A stretch of DNA of 64,000 nucleotides from Pseudomonas frederiksbergensis. GTDB lineage: Bacteria > Pseudomonadota > Gammaproteobacteria > Pseudomonadales > Pseudomonadaceae. A program made the translations under genes and the position numbers. The DNA lies in the NCBI RefSeq assembly GCF_035751725.1, contig NZ_CP142104.1, positions 1,550,001 through 1,614,000 on the forward strand, read 5' to 3'. The notes below the pieces were generated by a model. That model did no database searches, was not told the DNA's origin, and saw only the letters and a program-made list of their open reading frames with translations. This document shows, piece by piece, positions 63,130-64,000 of this stretch (within the stretch, counting starts at the first letter, position 1; every line of letters starts with the position of its first letter).

Positions 63130-64000
63130 TTACAGTTGCGACTCCAGTGGCCCGCCCAGCACCTTCAGGTATTCCAGCAAGGCCCAGCGCTCCTGCGGCT
63201 GCAGCAGCCGACCGATGACGCCATTGCCTCGCTCGCCCGCGCGGAACTCATGGCCACTGTTGTGATTGCCAGTGATCCGCGTATCGAAGAGAAAACCGTT
63301 GGCAAAGGCTTCGGTGCGATAGCCCAGGTGTCGCGGATCGTATTCGAAGCTGCCTTTATAGAAAGTGGTCGCTCGCTCAGCCTGGGGCGACAACAATTGA
63401 TAGAGGGTCGGCACCGAGCCGTTGTGCAGGAACGGCGGCGTGGCCCAGACGCCCGCCAGTGGCCGCGCTTTGTAGGCGCGCAGCTCCCGAACGCCGATTG
63501 GCAGTCCGAAACCGTCCAGGGCTGGGCGCTCGGCTGGCGTGACGCCGGCGTCGCGGTAGGCTCTGTTTTCGACGAAGGCCGTGACGTAGGCCAGGCCCTT
63601 GGCGACCGAGATCTGGCTAAGGTCAAGTGGTTCTGTCGGAGTCGGGTGCAGTTGGACTCCCAGCTTCGCCAGTTCTGCCGGATCCCACTGCAGGCTGGTC
63701 AGGTTGAAACGGTGATCGGCGATATTGTTCGCAGTGCCGGGGTCGGTGCCGATCACGTTCACCGGCAACATGTGCAATTGCTGGACCGGCCTGTCGGGCC
63801 CCTGGACAACCTTGGGCACATGGCAGCCGGCACAGTTCTCGGTAAACAGCGCCCGGCCTTTTGCGGCCAACGGCTTGTCGATCGAACCGAGCAGCGTTTC
63901 CGGCCATGCCGGCGGCTTGAGCAGTTGCAGGGTCTCTTCGATCTTGTTCAGATCGCGCACGCGCACGCTGGAAGGGTAGCGCGCGTCGCCTTGTAGCGGC
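63130..64000 (-). CDS. Cytochrome c family (RoxA / di-haem peroxidase-like), C-terminal part; start beyond the window
   Basis: The frame is open from 63130 to the right edge (last visible residues PLQGDARYPSSVRVRDLNK), so a start inside the window would be wrong. One haem-binding motif is visible, CAGCH in LFTENCAGCHVP. Further on are GLAYVTAFVENRAY, GVWATPPFLHNGSVPTLYQL and HEFRAGERGNGVIGRLL, resembling the RoxA/cytochrome-peroxidase-like group of dihaem enzymes. It probably oxidises a substrate in the periplasm. It is co-oriented with the catalase-like gene downstream, with a gap of only 31 bases. Confidence 0.75.
   Translation of the reverse strand, partial: PLQGDARYPSSVRVRDLNKIEETLQLLKPPAWPETLLGSIDKPLAAKGRALFTENCAGCHVPKVVQGPDRPVQQLHMLPVNVIGTDPGTANNIADHRFNLTSLQWDPAELAKLGVQLHPTPTEPLDLSQISVAKGLAYVTAFVENRAYRDAGVTPAERPALDGFGLPIGVRELRAYKARPLAGVWATPPFLHNGSVPTLYQLLSPQAERATTFYKGSFEYDPRHLGYRTEAFANGFLFDTRITGNHNSGHEFRAGERGNGVIGRLLQPQERWALLEYLKVLGGPLESQL

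Overview
The window is a piece of a Pseudomonas chromosome, most likely from the P. fluorescens complex. The evidence is the oprH-phoP-phoQ operon, the ldhA-gacS-cysM-rlmD-relA-mazG neighbourhood, an MxtR/CrbS-type hybrid kinase, uniformly GC-rich codon use and many short REP/REPIN-type palindromes of the kind typical of fluorescent pseudomonads. The species cannot be fixed from the sequence alone. I see no prophage, insertion sequence, CRISPR array or island with foreign base composition. This is essentially core genome with dense regulatory DNA, and I did not find a clear-cut new multi-gene system.

1-8.1 kb: the N-terminal end of a phosphopantetheinyl transferase, a secreted dienelactone hydrolase, the Mg2+-responsive oprH-phoP-phoQ operon behind four helically phased GTTCAR repeats, an AraC-type regulator divergent from dctA (sigma-54 promoter plus two identical upstream palindromes), and a CoA-transferase/racemase. 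8.1-15.3 kb: housekeeping and small conserved genes (sprT, a Yip1 membrane protein, ttcA, a divergent Tag-like glycosylase, arsC-wrbA-DUF2069, a TlpA-like lipoprotein, a META lipoprotein with a zinc-ribbon protein, ldhA). 15.4-24.8 kb: gacS, then divergently cysM-rlmD, relA, mazG and DUF2058. This region joins the Gac global switch with (p)ppGpp synthesis and nucleotide sanitation. 25-34.5 kb: DUF3108, purN-purM, DUF2066-perM-hda (control of replication initiation), two NlpC/P60 lipoproteins, a sorbosone-dehydrogenase-like lipoprotein and an unknown protein.

34.6-43.9 kb: a cobalamin riboswitch followed by ten same-strand genes (cobO, cobB, bluB, cobD, cobC, cobQ, then cobU, cobT, an alpha-ribazole phosphatase gene, cobS). 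These cover corrinoid adenosylation, amidation, aminopropanol arm, lower-ligand synthesis and final assembly of adenosylcobalamin. Most junctions overlap by 4-8 bases, but a REPIN splits the run between cobQ and cobU. 43.9-48.9 kb: a MarR regulator with the same GGGTATATAC operator in front of itself and its MFS transporter, a 39-residue membrane protein overlapping that transporter gene, a periplasmic glutathione peroxidase, a FadL-family porin and small unknown genes.

48.9-64 kb: a 900-base gap with a perfect DnaA box, a Sel1-like protein, rmuC, the SSF-PAS-kinase-receiver protein MxtR, a TDT/SLAC1 transporter behind an ATAGATA operator cluster, an LplT/Aas-like transporter-acyltransferase fusion, a guanidine-II riboswitch with its Gdx/SugE exporter, a BASS-family transporter, rdgC, a tandem duplication of a tRNA-Val/tRNA-Asp unit, and at the right edge a membrane-anchored catalase-like haem protein next to a truncated cytochrome c/RoxA-like gene.
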